From Hyphomicrobium sp. (GTDB lineage: Bacteria > Pseudomonadota > Alphaproteobacteria > Rhizobiales > Hyphomicrobiaceae), in assembly GCA_002928395.1 (NCBI GenBank), contig PEQZ01000013.1, positions 1-37,891 of the forward strand: DNA of 37,891 nucleotides. Direction: 5' to 3'. Below are positions 24,933 through 33,101 of the stretch, piece by piece. The notes below the pieces were generated by a model. The model saw only the letters and a list, made by a program, of their open reading frames with translations, made no database searches and was not told the origin of the DNA. Within the stretch, counting starts at the first letter, position 1; each line of letters opens with the position of its first letter. Both the position numbers and the translations under genes were made by a program.

Positions 24933-25007
24933 CTTGACGCCCTAGTAAAGGGCAATCCGCGCACTCAACAAGCGGATGCCAAAACAACAAGCAACGGGGC
25001 TAGGGGC

Positions 25008-26237
25008 ATGGAGCAACTGCAAACGGGTTCGGACGTTTTTTTTCTCCTCATGGGTGCGATCCTCGTGTTCGCCATGCATGGGGGTTTCGCGTTCCTGGAG
25101 GTCGGCACGGTTCGGCACAAAAATCAGGTCAACGCGCTGGTCAAAATCATGGTCGACTTCGCTATTTCGACGATCATGTACTTCTTCATAGGCTACAGCA
25201 TCGCCTACGGGGTCAGCTTTCTGGTCAGCGCCGAGGCCATTTCAGGCGGGACCAAGGGCTTCGATCCGCAGGGCCTTTCGCTGGTCAAGTTTTTCTTCCT
25301 TTGCACGTTCGCCGCCGCCATACCCGCCATCGTATCCGGCGGCATCGCTGAACGGTCAAAGTTCGGGCCGCAGTGCCTCGCCACCGCGATGCTCGTCGGT
25401 TTCGCCTATCCGCTGCTAGAGGGCGCAGTCTGGAACAAGAATTTCGGGCTGCAAGCCGGGTTCTTCGCTCCCATGCTCGGCGCTGAATTCAAGGATTTTG
25501 CCGGTTCGGTCGTTGTCCATGCCTTCGGTGGCTGGGTTGCCCTCGGCGCGATCTGGCGGCTCGGACCCCGCATCGGGCGCTATGACCGCGGCCGGTCGAT
25601 CGCAACGCCGCCGTCGTCGATCCCGTGGTTGGCCATGGGCTCATGGATGCTGTGTATCGGCTGGTTCGGGTTCAATGTCATGAGCGCGCAGACCCTCAAG
25701 GCCATTTCTGGCCTTGTCGCCATGAACTCGCTGATGGCGATGGCCGGCGGAATTCTCGCCGCGCTGGTCGCCGGACGAAACGATCCAGGCTTTGTCCACA
25801 ACGGCGCTTTAGCCGGACTGGTCGCCGTCTGCGCGGGCTCGGACATCATGCATCCGGTTGGCGCGCTGGTAACTGGTGCAATCGCGGGCGTGATCTTTGT
25901 CCAGATGTTCCAGCTCTCGACCAACACGTGGAAGATCGACGATGTGCTCGGTGTTTGGGCACTGCACGGGCTGTGCGGCCTCTGGGGCGGCATCGCGTGC
26001 GGCATCTTTGGGCTCACGGCATTCGGCGGGCTTGGCGGCGTGACGTTCGGCTCGCAACTCGTGGGCAGTGTGCTCGGGGCTGGGTTCGGCCTCGTGGTCG
26101 GTGTGGTGATCTACTCTGTCGTCGATATGCTGATCGGTTTCCGCTTGTCGCCCGAGGACGAGCGGATCGGAGCGGACCTCGCGATCCACAAGATCGGCGC
26201 CAACCCCGAAGACGAGGTCCGGTCAGGCCGGGCTTGA
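25008..26237 (+). CDS. amtB: Ammonium transporter (Amt family)
   Basis: 409 residues with about eleven TM segments. It conducts ammonium/ammonia across the inner membrane as a trimer. The pore twin histidines are His171 in VVVHAFGGW and His320 in WALHGLCG. The family signature region DFAGSVVVHAFGG and the AGSDIMHPVGALVTGAIAG helix are intact. No signal peptide precedes TM1 and the protein ends in a cytoplasmic tail. A glnK gene, the usual partner encoding the PII protein that blocks the pore, is absent on both sides. Expression is probably from the sigma-54 promoter at 24917. Confidence 0.95.
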   Translation: MEQLQTGSDVFFLLMGAILVFAMHGGFAFLEVGTVRHKNQVNALVKIMVDFAISTIMYFFIGYSIAYGVSFLVSAEAISGGTKGFDPQGLSLVKFFFLCTFAAAIPAIVSGGIAERSKFGPQCLATAMLVGFAYPLLEGAVWNKNFGLQAGFFAPMLGAEFKDFAGSVVVHAFGGWVALGAIWRLGPRIGRYDRGRSIATPPSSIPWLAMGSWMLCIGWFGFNVMSAQTLKAISGLVAMNSLMAMAGGILAALVAGRNDPGFVHNGALAGLVAVCAGSDIMHPVGALVTGAIAGVIFVQMFQLSTNTWKIDDVLGVWALHGLCGLWGGIACGIFGLTAFGGLGGVTFGSQLVGSVLGAGFGLVVGVVIYSVVDMLIGFRLSPEDERIGADLAIHKIGANPEDEVRSGRA

Positions 26238-26272
26238 GTTCGCGCGTCGCCGTGGCAATCCGCACAAAGCGA

Positions 26273-26300
26273 CAGAGCCGCCTCGGGTGAGGCGGCTCTG
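26273..26300. terminator. Bidirectional hairpin between amtB and cspA
   Basis: A perfect 12-bp stem, CAGAGCCGCCTC (26273-26284) with GAGGCGGCTCTG (26289-26300), has loop GGGT. It lies between convergent genes 35 bases after the amtB stop. Neither flank has a real T tract, but position and strength suggest a shared transcript end. Confidence 0.75.
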
Positions 26301-26359
26301 CGCGATCTTCGATCTTGGATGCGCGAATGGCCCCGGTTGAGAGCCGCCCGCGCGAAATG

Positions 26360-26569
26360 TCAGGCGGCCTGGATGTTGCCGACGGCGATCTTGCCGGTGC
26401 GACGATCTTCCTGGGTGTCGAACGACACCTTCTGGCCTTCGACGAGGCTACGCATTCCAGCGCGCTCGAGAGCAGTGGCATGGACGAATACGTCCTTGCC
26501 GCCGTTGTCCGGCGCAATAAAGCCGAAACCCTTTTGATCGTTGTAGAACTTGACAGTACCGGTAACCAT
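26360..26569 (-). CDS. cspA: Cold-shock domain protein
   Basis: 69 residues, the usual size of a single cold-shock domain. RNP1 KGFGFI and RNP2-like VFVHATAL are present, preceded by TGTVKFYND. It binds single-stranded RNA/DNA as an RNA chaperone. ATG 26569 has GAGGA five bases upstream; the open stretch to 26602 is leader sequence. A stable hairpin lies in the leader at 26604-26635. The gene is convergent with amtB and divergent from hisF. Whether it is cold-induced cannot be read; many paralogs are constitutive. Confidence 0.95.
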   Translation of the reverse strand: MVTGTVKFYNDQKGFGFIAPDNGGKDVFVHATALERAGMRSLVEGQKVSFDTQEDRRTGKIAVGNIQAA

Positions 26570-26902
26570 GGACGTCCTCGTCTGTGTATCGTTTGAAGCC
26601 AACGAGCTGCCGCGCGCGGGTGCGCGCAGCAGCTCTCAATCATCGAAATTTGGGGGGTTCTGAACATGCGCTTGGCAGTGCCAAGGCGTAGCGGCCCGGT
26701 CGTCCGGCCAAAGTCGATAGACACTGTATGGGCGCTCTCGCCGCGTATTGCAAGTGTTACCGCAGCAACTCGATCATCATCGCGGTTGCCGGTCGACGCG
26801 ACACGTGATCGAAGATTGTCGCCGGCCGCGCCGCGTAATAAACCGGATCGAGCGCCGCGGTGCGGTGAGCGCAAGCGTTCGTAGCAGCATCGAAGTCCGA
26901 CC
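26570..26902. other. Divergent intergenic region between cspA and hisF
   Basis: 333 bases without a gene. It holds the cspA leader with its hairpin (26604-26635) and must contain both promoters. I could not assign -35/-10 pairs with confidence. GGGGGG at 26651-26656 is a further homopolymer but is outside any gene. Confidence 0.65.
26604..26635 (-). promoter_or_regulatory. Stable hairpin in the cspA leader
   Basis: On the minus strand GAGCTGC-T-GCGCGC pairs with GCGCGC-G-GCAGCTC around loop ACCC. The single non-Watson-Crick position is a U-G wobble in cspA-strand RNA but a C-A mismatch in plus-strand RNA, so the fold favours the cspA sense. It ends 34 bases before the cspA start. No T run follows. 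Confidence 0.6.
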
Positions 26903-27718
26903 ATGACCCTCAAGATCCGCATCATACCCTGCCTCGACGTCAAGGACGGCCGCGTCGTCAAGGGCGTCAACTTCGTCGATCTGATCGACGCTGGCGATCC
27001 GGTCGAAGCCGCCGCCGCCTATGACGCCGCAGGGGCAGACGAGCTCTGCTTCCTCGACATCACCGCAAGTTCGGACAACCGCGACACGATTTTTCACATC
27101 GTCGAACGCACCGCCGAGCGCTGCTTCATGCCGCTGACTGTCGGCGGCGGCGTGCGCGCCGTGGAGGATATCCGCAAACTGCTGGAAGCAGGCGCGGACA
27201 AGGTGTCGATCAACACGGCGGCCGTGACCAACCGGCAGTTCGTTCGCGAGGCAGCCGAAAAGTTCGGCTCGCAATGCATCGTGGTGGCCATCGACGCGAA
27301 GAAGGTCTCTGGCCCGGGCGCGCCCGACCGCTGGGAGATTTTCACCCACGGCGGCCGCAAGCCAACCGGAATCGACGCAGTTGCGTTCGCCCAGGAGGTG
27401 GTGGCACTCGGGGCGGGCGAAATATTGCTCACGTCCATGGATCGCGATGGCACCAAGGCCGGCTTCGACCTCGGCGTGACTCGCGCCGTCGCCGACGCTG
27501 TTCACGTTCCGGTGATCGCATCGGGCGGCGTCGGCACGCTCGATCACCTGGTCGAAGGCGTGCTCCAGGGCCATGCCAGCGCCGTGCTTGCCGCCTCGAT
27601 TTTTCATTTCGGCACGCACTCGATCAACGAGGCCAAATTGCACATGGCCAAGGCCGGAATCGCCATGCGGATGGATGGGGTCGACACGTCGTGTGCCGGA
27701 CGGCCGCACGGTCGCTGA
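26903..27718 (+). CDS. hisF: Imidazole glycerol phosphate synthase subunit HisF
   Basis: 271 residues, a (beta/alpha)8 barrel. With HisH-supplied ammonia it closes PRFAR to imidazole glycerol phosphate and AICAR in histidine synthesis. Catalytic Asp12 is in [15 protein letters not shown] and Asp131 in VVAIDAKK. Phosphate-binding loops TVGGGVR and [11 protein letters not shown] are intact. The C-terminus has ~15 extra residues after the final helix. The ribosome site is weak (GAAG). hisH, hisA and hisB, its common operon partners, are not in the window; the gene stands alone between cspA and rsmI. Confidence 0.96.
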   Translation: MTLKIRIIPCLDVKDGRVVKGVNFVDLIDAGDPVEAAAAYDAAGADELCFLDITASSDNRDTIFHIVERTAERCFMPLTVGGGVRAVEDIRKLLEAGADKVSINTAAVTNRQFVREAAEKFGSQCIVVAIDAKKVSGPGAPDRWEIFTHGGRKPTGIDAVAFAQEVVALGAGEILLTSMDRDGTKAGFDLGVTRAVADAVHVPVIASGGVGTLDHLVEGVLQGHASAVLAASIFHFGTHSINEAKLHMAKAGIAMRMDGVDTSCAGRPHGR

Positions 27719-27838
27719 TTTGAACCTCGATCGACAAACGGCCTGCCCGGGAAATGTATGCCGGCTCGAGCACTAATGGTCGAGGGAGCGCGACGGTTGC
27801 GCTCTGCTTGCGTCCAGCCTGTTCTACCACGCTCTCGA

Positions 27839-28879
27839 TCATGCACCCTGTTTCACTTTCAAGCCCAGATCATAGACCCGCGCCTTGGGCACGCCGAGTG
27901 CGTCGGCAACAGCTTTGGCAGCGTCGCGTAGGGATTGAGACTGGAGTGCGGCGGAGAGGCGTTCGATGATCTCGGCGTCGGCGATCTCGACGTCCAGCGG
28001 CGGGCCGACGAGCAGCACGATTTCGCCCCTGATCTCTCGGGTGGCCGACAGCATCGCCAACTCCGGCAGCGTGCCGCGCAGGGTCTCTTCGTGCAGCTTG
28101 GTCAGTTCGCGTGCGATGACGGCGAGCCGGGGTCCCAGGATGGCTGCGAGATCCGCCAGCGTCTCTGCCAGCCGCTGCGGCGCCTCGTAGAAGACGAGCG
28201 TGGACGGGATGGCGGCAAGTGCGGTGATGCGGGTGCCGCGTTGGCCGGATCGCGGCGGGAGAAAGCCTGCAAAATGAAACGAATCCGTCGGCAGGCCGGA
28301 CGGGGCGAGTGCGGCGATGGCGGCGCAAGCGCCGGGTACGCATTCGACAGTGTAGCCGGCGGCCAGGGCCTCGCGCACGAGCTTGTACCCCGGGTCGGAA
28401 ATCAACGGCGTGCCAGCGTCGGAAATCAGTGCGATGCTCTTGCCCTCGGCAAGGTTGGCCAGCACGCGTGGGCGCATCTGATCGGCGTTGTGCTCGTGAT
28501 AGGGTTCGGCACGGGCGCGGATGCCGAAGTGAGCGAGCAGCGTGCGCGAGTGCCGTGTGTCCTCGCACAACACCACGTCGGCGCGGGATAGCGTAGCGAG
28601 CGCACGCAGCGTGATGTCGGCGAGATTGCCGATCGGCGTGGCGACAAGGTAGAGGCCAGGCGCAAGCGGCTGCGCCAACTGGCGCTCGACCTCGCGGGCG
28701 GCGTGGGCCGGTATTTCAGAAGCAGGAGCCGGGTTGGAACCGGGCGCGTCGCCGAGCGTCCGGGACGTCGTGACGACCTGAGGAGGCCGATCGGGCGCCT
28801 GCGGTTCTGCCCCGGACGATGCAGGAGCACCCGATGACGATTGGGATTTTGGCCGATGGCGGGGGACGTGGCGGGTCAT
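27839..28879 (-). CDS. rsmI: 16S rRNA (cytidine(1402)-2'-O)-methyltransferase RsmI
   Basis: 346 residues. It methylates the ribose of C1402 at the 30S decoding centre with SAM. Motifs are LYLVATPIGNLADITLRAL, VVLCEDTRHSRTLL, ISDAGTPLISDPGY and the C-terminal GPP plus a DNA-binding-like tail (SLRDAAKAVADALGVPKARVYDLGLKV). ATG 28879 gives a ~65-residue Pro/Ser-rich N-terminal extension before the catalytic domain. The frame is open further to 29110, which would make the extension ~140 residues; neither start has a strong ribosome site. It is divergent from the LpoA/LppC-like gene, as usual in alphaproteobacteria, but the expected YraN and gshB do not follow. Confidence 0.93.
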   Translation of the reverse strand: MTRHVPRHRPKSQSSSGAPASSGAEPQAPDRPPQVVTTSRTLGDAPGSNPAPASEIPAHAAREVERQLAQPLAPGLYLVATPIGNLADITLRALATLSRADVVLCEDTRHSRTLLAHFGIRARAEPYHEHNADQMRPRVLANLAEGKSIALISDAGTPLISDPGYKLVREALAAGYTVECVPGACAAIAALAPSGLPTDSFHFAGFLPPRSGQRGTRITALAAIPSTLVFYEAPQRLAETLADLAAILGPRLAVIARELTKLHEETLRGTLPELAMLSATREIRGEIVLLVGPPLDVEIADAEIIERLSAALQSQSLRDAAKAVADALGVPKARVYDLGLKVKQGA

Positions 28880-29058
28880 GGCGGTGGCAAGTGGCCTCTC
28901 AGGTGTTGCGGCCACGGGCCGGTCCAACGGTCTCGGCGGCGGTGTTTCTCCATGCAGCGGGTACCCAGTATGAAGAATCTCGTCGATTGTGACACATGGG
29001 CGCTTCTCGTGCACGGTTCGAGCGGGTAAAACCGATGCGTGAAAGCTTGCTTGCGTAA

Positions 29059-29096
29059 GCGGGTCCAGGGCACGAGGCCCCACCCGCGAACCCTGG
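29059..29096 (+). promoter_or_regulatory. Interlocking 6-bp complementary pairs before the LpoA/LppC-like gene
   Basis: GCGGGT (29059-29064) can pair with ACCCGC (29082-29087). The adjacent CCAGGG (29065-29070) can pair with CCCTGG (29091-29096). The order A-B-A'-B' means either a pseudoknot or two alternative hairpins. It ends 22 bases before the start codon. In GC-rich DNA such pairs arise by chance fairly often. Confidence 0.3.
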
Positions 29097-29118
29097 GAAC
29101 GATGGGACACACAGGTTC

Positions 29119-30393
29119 ATGCGCAAGACGATCGCGGCGCGAATAGCAGAACTCTCGGCTCGAGTGGCGCGGGTCGGAGCCGCCGCCATGCTGACGGCCA
29201 TCCTGGCGGCCTGCGCGACGAACCTCGGGGGTGATACCACCGCCACCACGGCCTCGTTGAAGCCCCTCGAGACGCCTGTGGTGGCTCAACGCCAGCGTCC
29301 GGTGAAGATCGCCATGCTGCTGCCGCTCGCCGGTTTCGAGCAGGCGGCGGTGGTCGGAAAAGCGATGAAGCAGGCCGGTGAGATGGCGCTGTTCGAGATC
29401 GACAATCCGGCCGTGCAACTCGTCGTGAAAGATGACAAGGGCACCGCGGAAGGCGCCAAGGCGGCGGCCGAAGAGGCCATCAAGGAAGGCGCCGAGATCA
29501 TCCTCGGGCCGCTGTTGTCGCGCGCGGTGCCGGGTGCGGCGTCAGTCGCCAAGCCCGCCGGTATCCCGGTCATTGCGTTCTCGAACGACAGGCAGGTCGC
29601 GGGCAATGGCGTGTATCTGATGAGCTTCCTGGTGGAGCCGGAAGTGGCGCGCGTGGTGTCCTATGCGGCAACACAGGGCAAGCGCCGGTTCGCGGCCCTT
29701 GTTCCTGATGACGCCTACGGGCGGTCGATCGAGCCGGCATTCCGTGATGCGGTGGCGCGCGCCGGTGGCAGCATCGCCGCCATCGAAAACTATCCGGTGC
29801 ACGCCAATGGTATGCTTGATCCCGCAAAGCGGGTCATGGCCGCGGTCAAGGCTGGTGAACACGAGGGCCAGCCAGTGGACGCGCTGTTCATTCCGGGCGG
29901 ACCCGACCAACTCCCGCAACTCGGGCCGCTGATCGCCTACTCTGGCGTCGATACGGCCAAGGTCAAGCTGCTCGGCACGGGTGCGTGGGACTATCCCAAC
30001 ATCGGGCGCGATGCGGCGTTCGTCGGTGGATGGTTTGCGGGCGCTGATCCTCGCGGCTTCAGCGAGTTCTCGCAGCGGTTCGCCAAAACATTCGGTTCAG
30101 CGCCGCCGCGTATCGCGACCCTTGCCTATGATGCGGTGACGCTGGCGGTGTCGTTGTCGCAGAACGCGCCGGGCTCGCGCTACACTCTGGCCAACCTGAC
30201 GCGAACCTCGGGTTTCGGTGGTATCGATGGCACGCTGCGCTTTGGGTCGAACGGCACCACCGAGCGTGATCTGGCTATCCTCGAAGTGCAGTCGTTCGGC
30301 TCAGCCATCGTCGATGCGGCGCAAAGTACATCGGCCGGCAATCAATTGTCGCAACAGTCGAGAGGGCAGGAGGCTGCGGACCGGGTCAACTGA
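29119..30393 (+). CDS. LpoA/LppC-like penicillin-binding protein activator, lipoprotein
   Basis: 424 residues. The N-terminus has a basic start, a hydrophobic stretch and lipobox LAAC with Cys32, so it is probably an envelope lipoprotein. The rest is a periplasmic binding protein type I fold: VKIAMLLPLAGFEQAAVVGKAMKQAGEMAL, IILGPLLSRAVPGAASVAKPAGIPVIAFSND, then FAALVPDDAYGRSIEPAF and a C-terminal RFGSNGTTERDLAILEV. This is the LppC/LpoA-like family known to stimulate penicillin-binding proteins in enterobacteria and commonly placed beside rsmI. The alphaproteobacterial members are less studied. It could instead be read as a Leu/Ile/Val-type binding protein, but no ABC genes are adjacent. Confidence 0.87.
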   Translation: MRKTIAARIAELSARVARVGAAAMLTAILAACATNLGGDTTATTASLKPLETPVVAQRQRPVKIAMLLPLAGFEQAAVVGKAMKQAGEMALFEIDNPAVQLVVKDDKGTAEGAKAAAEEAIKEGAEIILGPLLSRAVPGAASVAKPAGIPVIAFSNDRQVAGNGVYLMSFLVEPEVARVVSYAATQGKRRFAALVPDDAYGRSIEPAFRDAVARAGGSIAAIENYPVHANGMLDPAKRVMAAVKAGEHEGQPVDALFIPGGPDQLPQLGPLIAYSGVDTAKVKLLGTGAWDYPNIGRDAAFVGGWFAGADPRGFSEFSQRFAKTFGSAPPRIATLAYDAVTLAVSLSQNAPGSRYTLANLTRTSGFGGIDGTLRFGSNGTTERDLAILEVQSFGSAIVDAAQSTSAGNQLSQQSRGQEAADRVN

Positions 30394-30413
30394 GGATCGT
30401 TGATTTCCATTCA

Positions 30414-30429
30414 CGTGCCCGCGGGCACG
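30414..30429. terminator. GC palindrome after the LpoA/LppC-like gene
   Basis: CGTGCCCGCGGGCACG is a perfect 16-base palindrome, 20 bases after the stop codon. A small loop must open for it to fold, and no T tract follows. It is a weak terminator candidate. Confidence 0.35.
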
Positions 30430-30604
30430 ATCAATAACCTCGGCTCTTGTATCTCAGATCGCGAAGTTCGCTTTCGAGTGCTCGGATGAATGAAGCGAAT
30501 GTCGCGATCAGGAAACTCCCGAGGTCGTTTCGCGCGCAGTTTTGGCCCGTCCCCGGTTATGCTGGAGGGTCTGCTTCATCCTTCCGCGAGAACGGTGCGC
30601 GCCC

Positions 30605-31543
30605 ATGATCGTCGTCCTTACCATTGTTGCACCTGTTTTCGGGTTGATCGCACTCGGCTACATGGCCGGTCGCTGGAACATTCTCGACGCAGGCGCTGGG
30701 CGCGGGCTCACTGATTTCGCGTTCAAGTTCGGCATTCCGGCGCTGTTGTGCCGGACCGTCGCGACCGCCAAGTTCGCCGATTTGTCGCCTCTTGCCGTGT
30801 GGGGTGGGTTCTACATCGCGGCGGCCGCGACGTGGCTAGTGGCGACCGTGGTCACGCGCATTGTACTCGCGCGTCCTGCTCTCGATGGTCCGGCGATCGC
30901 GATTTCGTCGGTTTTTGGCAATACGGCCATGCTCGGGCTACCATTATCGCTCGCGACGTTCGGGCCGTCGGCGGCAGCACCCGTGGCCTTGGTACTTTCC
31001 GTGCACGCTCCGCTGTTGTGGCTGGCCGGGCTCGTCCATTCGGCGGCGGTCAGTGATCAGTCGCGCTCGACGCCGGCTGAGATGCTGGCCGGGCTCGTGG
31101 GCGAGTTGGCCCGCAACGCCATCATCATCGGCATTGTGATCGGCGCGCTATGGCGGCTTACGGGGCTCGATCTGCCGGTTGCGATCGACCGCATGCTCGA
31201 GCTTCTGGCCCAGGCCGGTGTGCCGGCGTCACTGGTGGCGCTAGGGCTGACGCTGGTCAACTTCGAGGTCAAGGGTGAGGCGCGGACATTGGTGACGGTG
31301 TTGGCGCTGAAACTCGTCGTGATGCCGCTGTTGGCATGGGCGGTGGCGACGAAGGTTTTCGGCCTCGGTGGCGTAACGCTGGGCGTGATCGTGATACTGG
31401 CGGCGATGCCGGCCGGCGCCAATGCGTACCTGTTTGCAGTCAAAGAGGGGCGCGCGGTGAACTCTGCGTCGGGTGCGGTGGCGCTCGGCAGCATTCTGGC
31501 CGCGATGACGACCGCTGTGATCATTTCCCTGTTGACGTTGTAA
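30605..31543 (+). CDS. AEC family transporter
   Basis: 312 residues with about ten TM segments and two halves. The N-terminal half contains FGLIALGYMAGRWNILD and LTDFAFKFGIPALLCRTVA, characteristic of the auxin efflux carrier/malonate permease family. The central soluble stretch (SDQSRSTPAEMLAGLVGE) precedes the second half, with AQAGVPASLVALGLTLV and LAAMPAGANAYLFAVKEG. It moves an organic acid or similar anion across the inner membrane; the substrate cannot be read. ATG 30605 is the family-like start; no strong ribosome site is visible. It is convergent with the next gene. Confidence 0.9.
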   Translation: MIVVLTIVAPVFGLIALGYMAGRWNILDAGAGRGLTDFAFKFGIPALLCRTVATAKFADLSPLAVWGGFYIAAAATWLVATVVTRIVLARPALDGPAIAISSVFGNTAMLGLPLSLATFGPSAAAPVALVLSVHAPLLWLAGLVHSAAVSDQSRSTPAEMLAGLVGELARNAIIIGIVIGALWRLTGLDLPVAIDRMLELLAQAGVPASLVALGLTLVNFEVKGEARTLVTVLALKLVVMPLLAWAVATKVFGLGGVTLGVIVILAAMPAGANAYLFAVKEGRAVNSASGAVALGSILAAMTTAVIISLLTL

Positions 31544-31616
31544 TTGGCGATTGCGACGGGGCACGCTCGCTTCCCGGCCTGTCTGCGATGTGAGGTCGAG
31601 GCGCGAAACTCCGAAG

Positions 31617-32165
31617 TCAGGCAGCTATTGCCGCTGTCTGGCGCTCGCCCGACGGTGATGCCGCCCGCTGATGGAGCGAGCCGGACGCCGTTGTCGGGCC
31701 GCTGCCTGCACGCACGAGGACGGCTGGCGCATCGGCAATCTGATCAGGCCGTGCGACGACGGCCGACAACTCGGCGAACAGGCACTGGATCGCATAGGTG
31801 GCGGAGTCGAGATGGTGCTCTGCTGACTGTTGCAGCGCCTTGATCTCCTCGACGCGAGCCAGGGCCTCAGCCACAACGCCGGCTGCGCGGTCCCACTGCT
31901 GGTCACGCGATAGACGCGCCGGGACGTCAGCGGGAGCCAGCGGGGCGACGACGGATCTCTGGGTTGCCGAACAGTGCGGCGGATGCGCGCCGGGTCCCGC
32001 CCGCAGCATCGCCAAACGCTGTCCAAGCCCGCGCCTATGCTGGCCGGAACCGGAGCCTGCGCGATGTTTCCTGGTCAACAGACGGCTGACGAGAACGCAC
32101 AACCCGAGAACGATGAGGATTGCTGCCGTTGCCAGCGCGAAATTTTGCACGAGCAAGTGTTCCAT
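31617..32165 (-). CDS. Single-TM protein of unknown function
   Basis: 182 residues. One TM segment lies at about residues 8-30 (FALATAAILIVLGLCVLVSRLL), followed by a basic stretch (RKHRAGSGSGQHRR) that predicts a cytoplasmic C-terminal part. The middle holds a helical region (AAGVVAEALARVEEIKALQQSAEHHLDSATYAIQCLF) that could form a coiled coil. The C-terminus is Ser/Ala rich and low complexity. I recognise no domain. Convergent with the AEC gene, it could be a real orphan gene or a fast-evolving envelope protein. The ribosome site is weak. A 6-bp hairpin (32198-32213) lies upstream. Confidence 0.55.
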   Translation of the reverse strand: MEHLLVQNFALATAAILIVLGLCVLVSRLLTRKHRAGSGSGQHRRGLGQRLAMLRAGPGAHPPHCSATQRSVVAPLAPADVPARLSRDQQWDRAAGVVAEALARVEEIKALQQSAEHHLDSATYAIQCLFAELSAVVARPDQIADAPAVLVRAGSGPTTASGSLHQRAASPSGERQTAAIAA

Positions 32166-32381
32166 CCGAGTATGAGCACGAATACTGTTATAGTGAACTG
32201 CTTTGCCAAGCAGAACAAGGTGATTGTTCGAGAATATCTTGGTTCACGCGTCCATTGAGGCCTGATGTTGGCACAAACAGCCATATTGCAGATGAAAGCT
32301 TGAAGAATAGATTAATACGTGCACGACCGATGAGGCCCGCTGGCTGGCCGAGAAAAACACGCTTGGCCGCCCACGCCGGTA

Positions 32382-33017
32382 TCACCCGGCCGCTGATCGG
32401 GCTGCCGAAGGAAAGAACCGATAGTGACCGGTGATCTTCTCCGCGGACAGCCAATCCTCTTCCTGCACGCCGAAGCCACGGTTGTGGATGATCAGCGGCG
32501 TGCCCTTGGCCGACTTGCGATCGGATACGATGGCGATGTGCGTTTTTGAGAATGTGCCGTTGGGCAGGTGAAATGTGACCAGATCTCCGGCTTTATAGCT
32601 GGCGAGATCACGGGAAACTGCCAAGCTTTCGCCGGCACGCGCGAAAAACGTCCGTAGCACCTCGACCCGGCGATGGTCGATATTTGTGTCTCCGGACCCG
32701 ACGCCCGCCTTGTGCACGAGTTCCTGAAGGTCGAGCCCGAGCGCGCGGTAGGCGCGGACAACGACGTCGGTGCACACGCCGAGATACCATGGCACGTCAC
32801 CCATCGGGTAGCCGATCTTGGCGTAGGACGGACTGTAAATGACAGGCACCCAGGTCTGCTTGCGGGCCGCGGCAACAAGGGCCATGGCGACGGCGTCGGG
32901 CGCTTCGACCCGAGCAGAAGCGCGCAACGGTTCACCGTGCGAGGGCTTGGTTCCGGCAGGCGCCGCGGGAACTGCCAACACCAAGAACATGGCGGTGCCC
33001 ATCACAAAGCGGATCAT
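32382..33017 (-). CDS. DUF1287 protein, secreted short form
   Basis: 211 residues from ATG 33017, with AAGGG upstream. A signal peptide (about 1-21) leads to a DUF1287 domain. The domain has YPMGDVPWYLGVCTDVVVRAYRALG with Cys82, DTNIDHRRVEVL, GDLVTFHLPNG, KTHIAIVSD with His160, IIHNRGFG with His178, and ITGHYRFF at the end. The Cys-His-His order resembles NlpC/P60-type cysteine hydrolases, so a periplasmic peptidoglycan amidase or peptidase role is plausible but not proven for this family. It lies 84 bases downstream of a longer paralog on the same strand. Confidence 0.88.
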   Translation of the reverse strand: MIRFVMGTAMFLVLAVPAAPAGTKPSHGEPLRASARVEAPDAVAMALVAAARKQTWVPVIYSPSYAKIGYPMGDVPWYLGVCTDVVVRAYRALGLDLQELVHKAGVGSGDTNIDHRRVEVLRTFFARAGESLAVSRDLASYKAGDLVTFHLPNGTFSKTHIAIVSDRKSAKGTPLIIHNRGFGVQEEDWLSAEKITGHYRFFPSAARSAAG

Positions 33018-33101
33018 GCGTCGGCGACCCTTGAAGGTATCCAATCAGTCGGGGAAACATCGGTGACCCGGGGGGTGCAAATATGGCGTGCGAGGCACGG
33101 G

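Larger units (their letters stand above)
24665..25007. other. Intergenic region between rpsP and amtB
   Basis: 343 bases without a gene. The first part holds the rpsP-proximal hairpin. From about 24870 to 24935 the sequence becomes AT-rich and carries two inverted repeats and the sigma-54 promoter listed separately. The remaining 75 bases to the amtB ATG are the leader. Confidence 0.75.

Noticed and set aside
27786-27804. GAGCGC-N7-GCGCTC hairpin between hisF and rsmI as a terminator
   Set aside because: A short stem without a T tract; too weak to list as a terminator.
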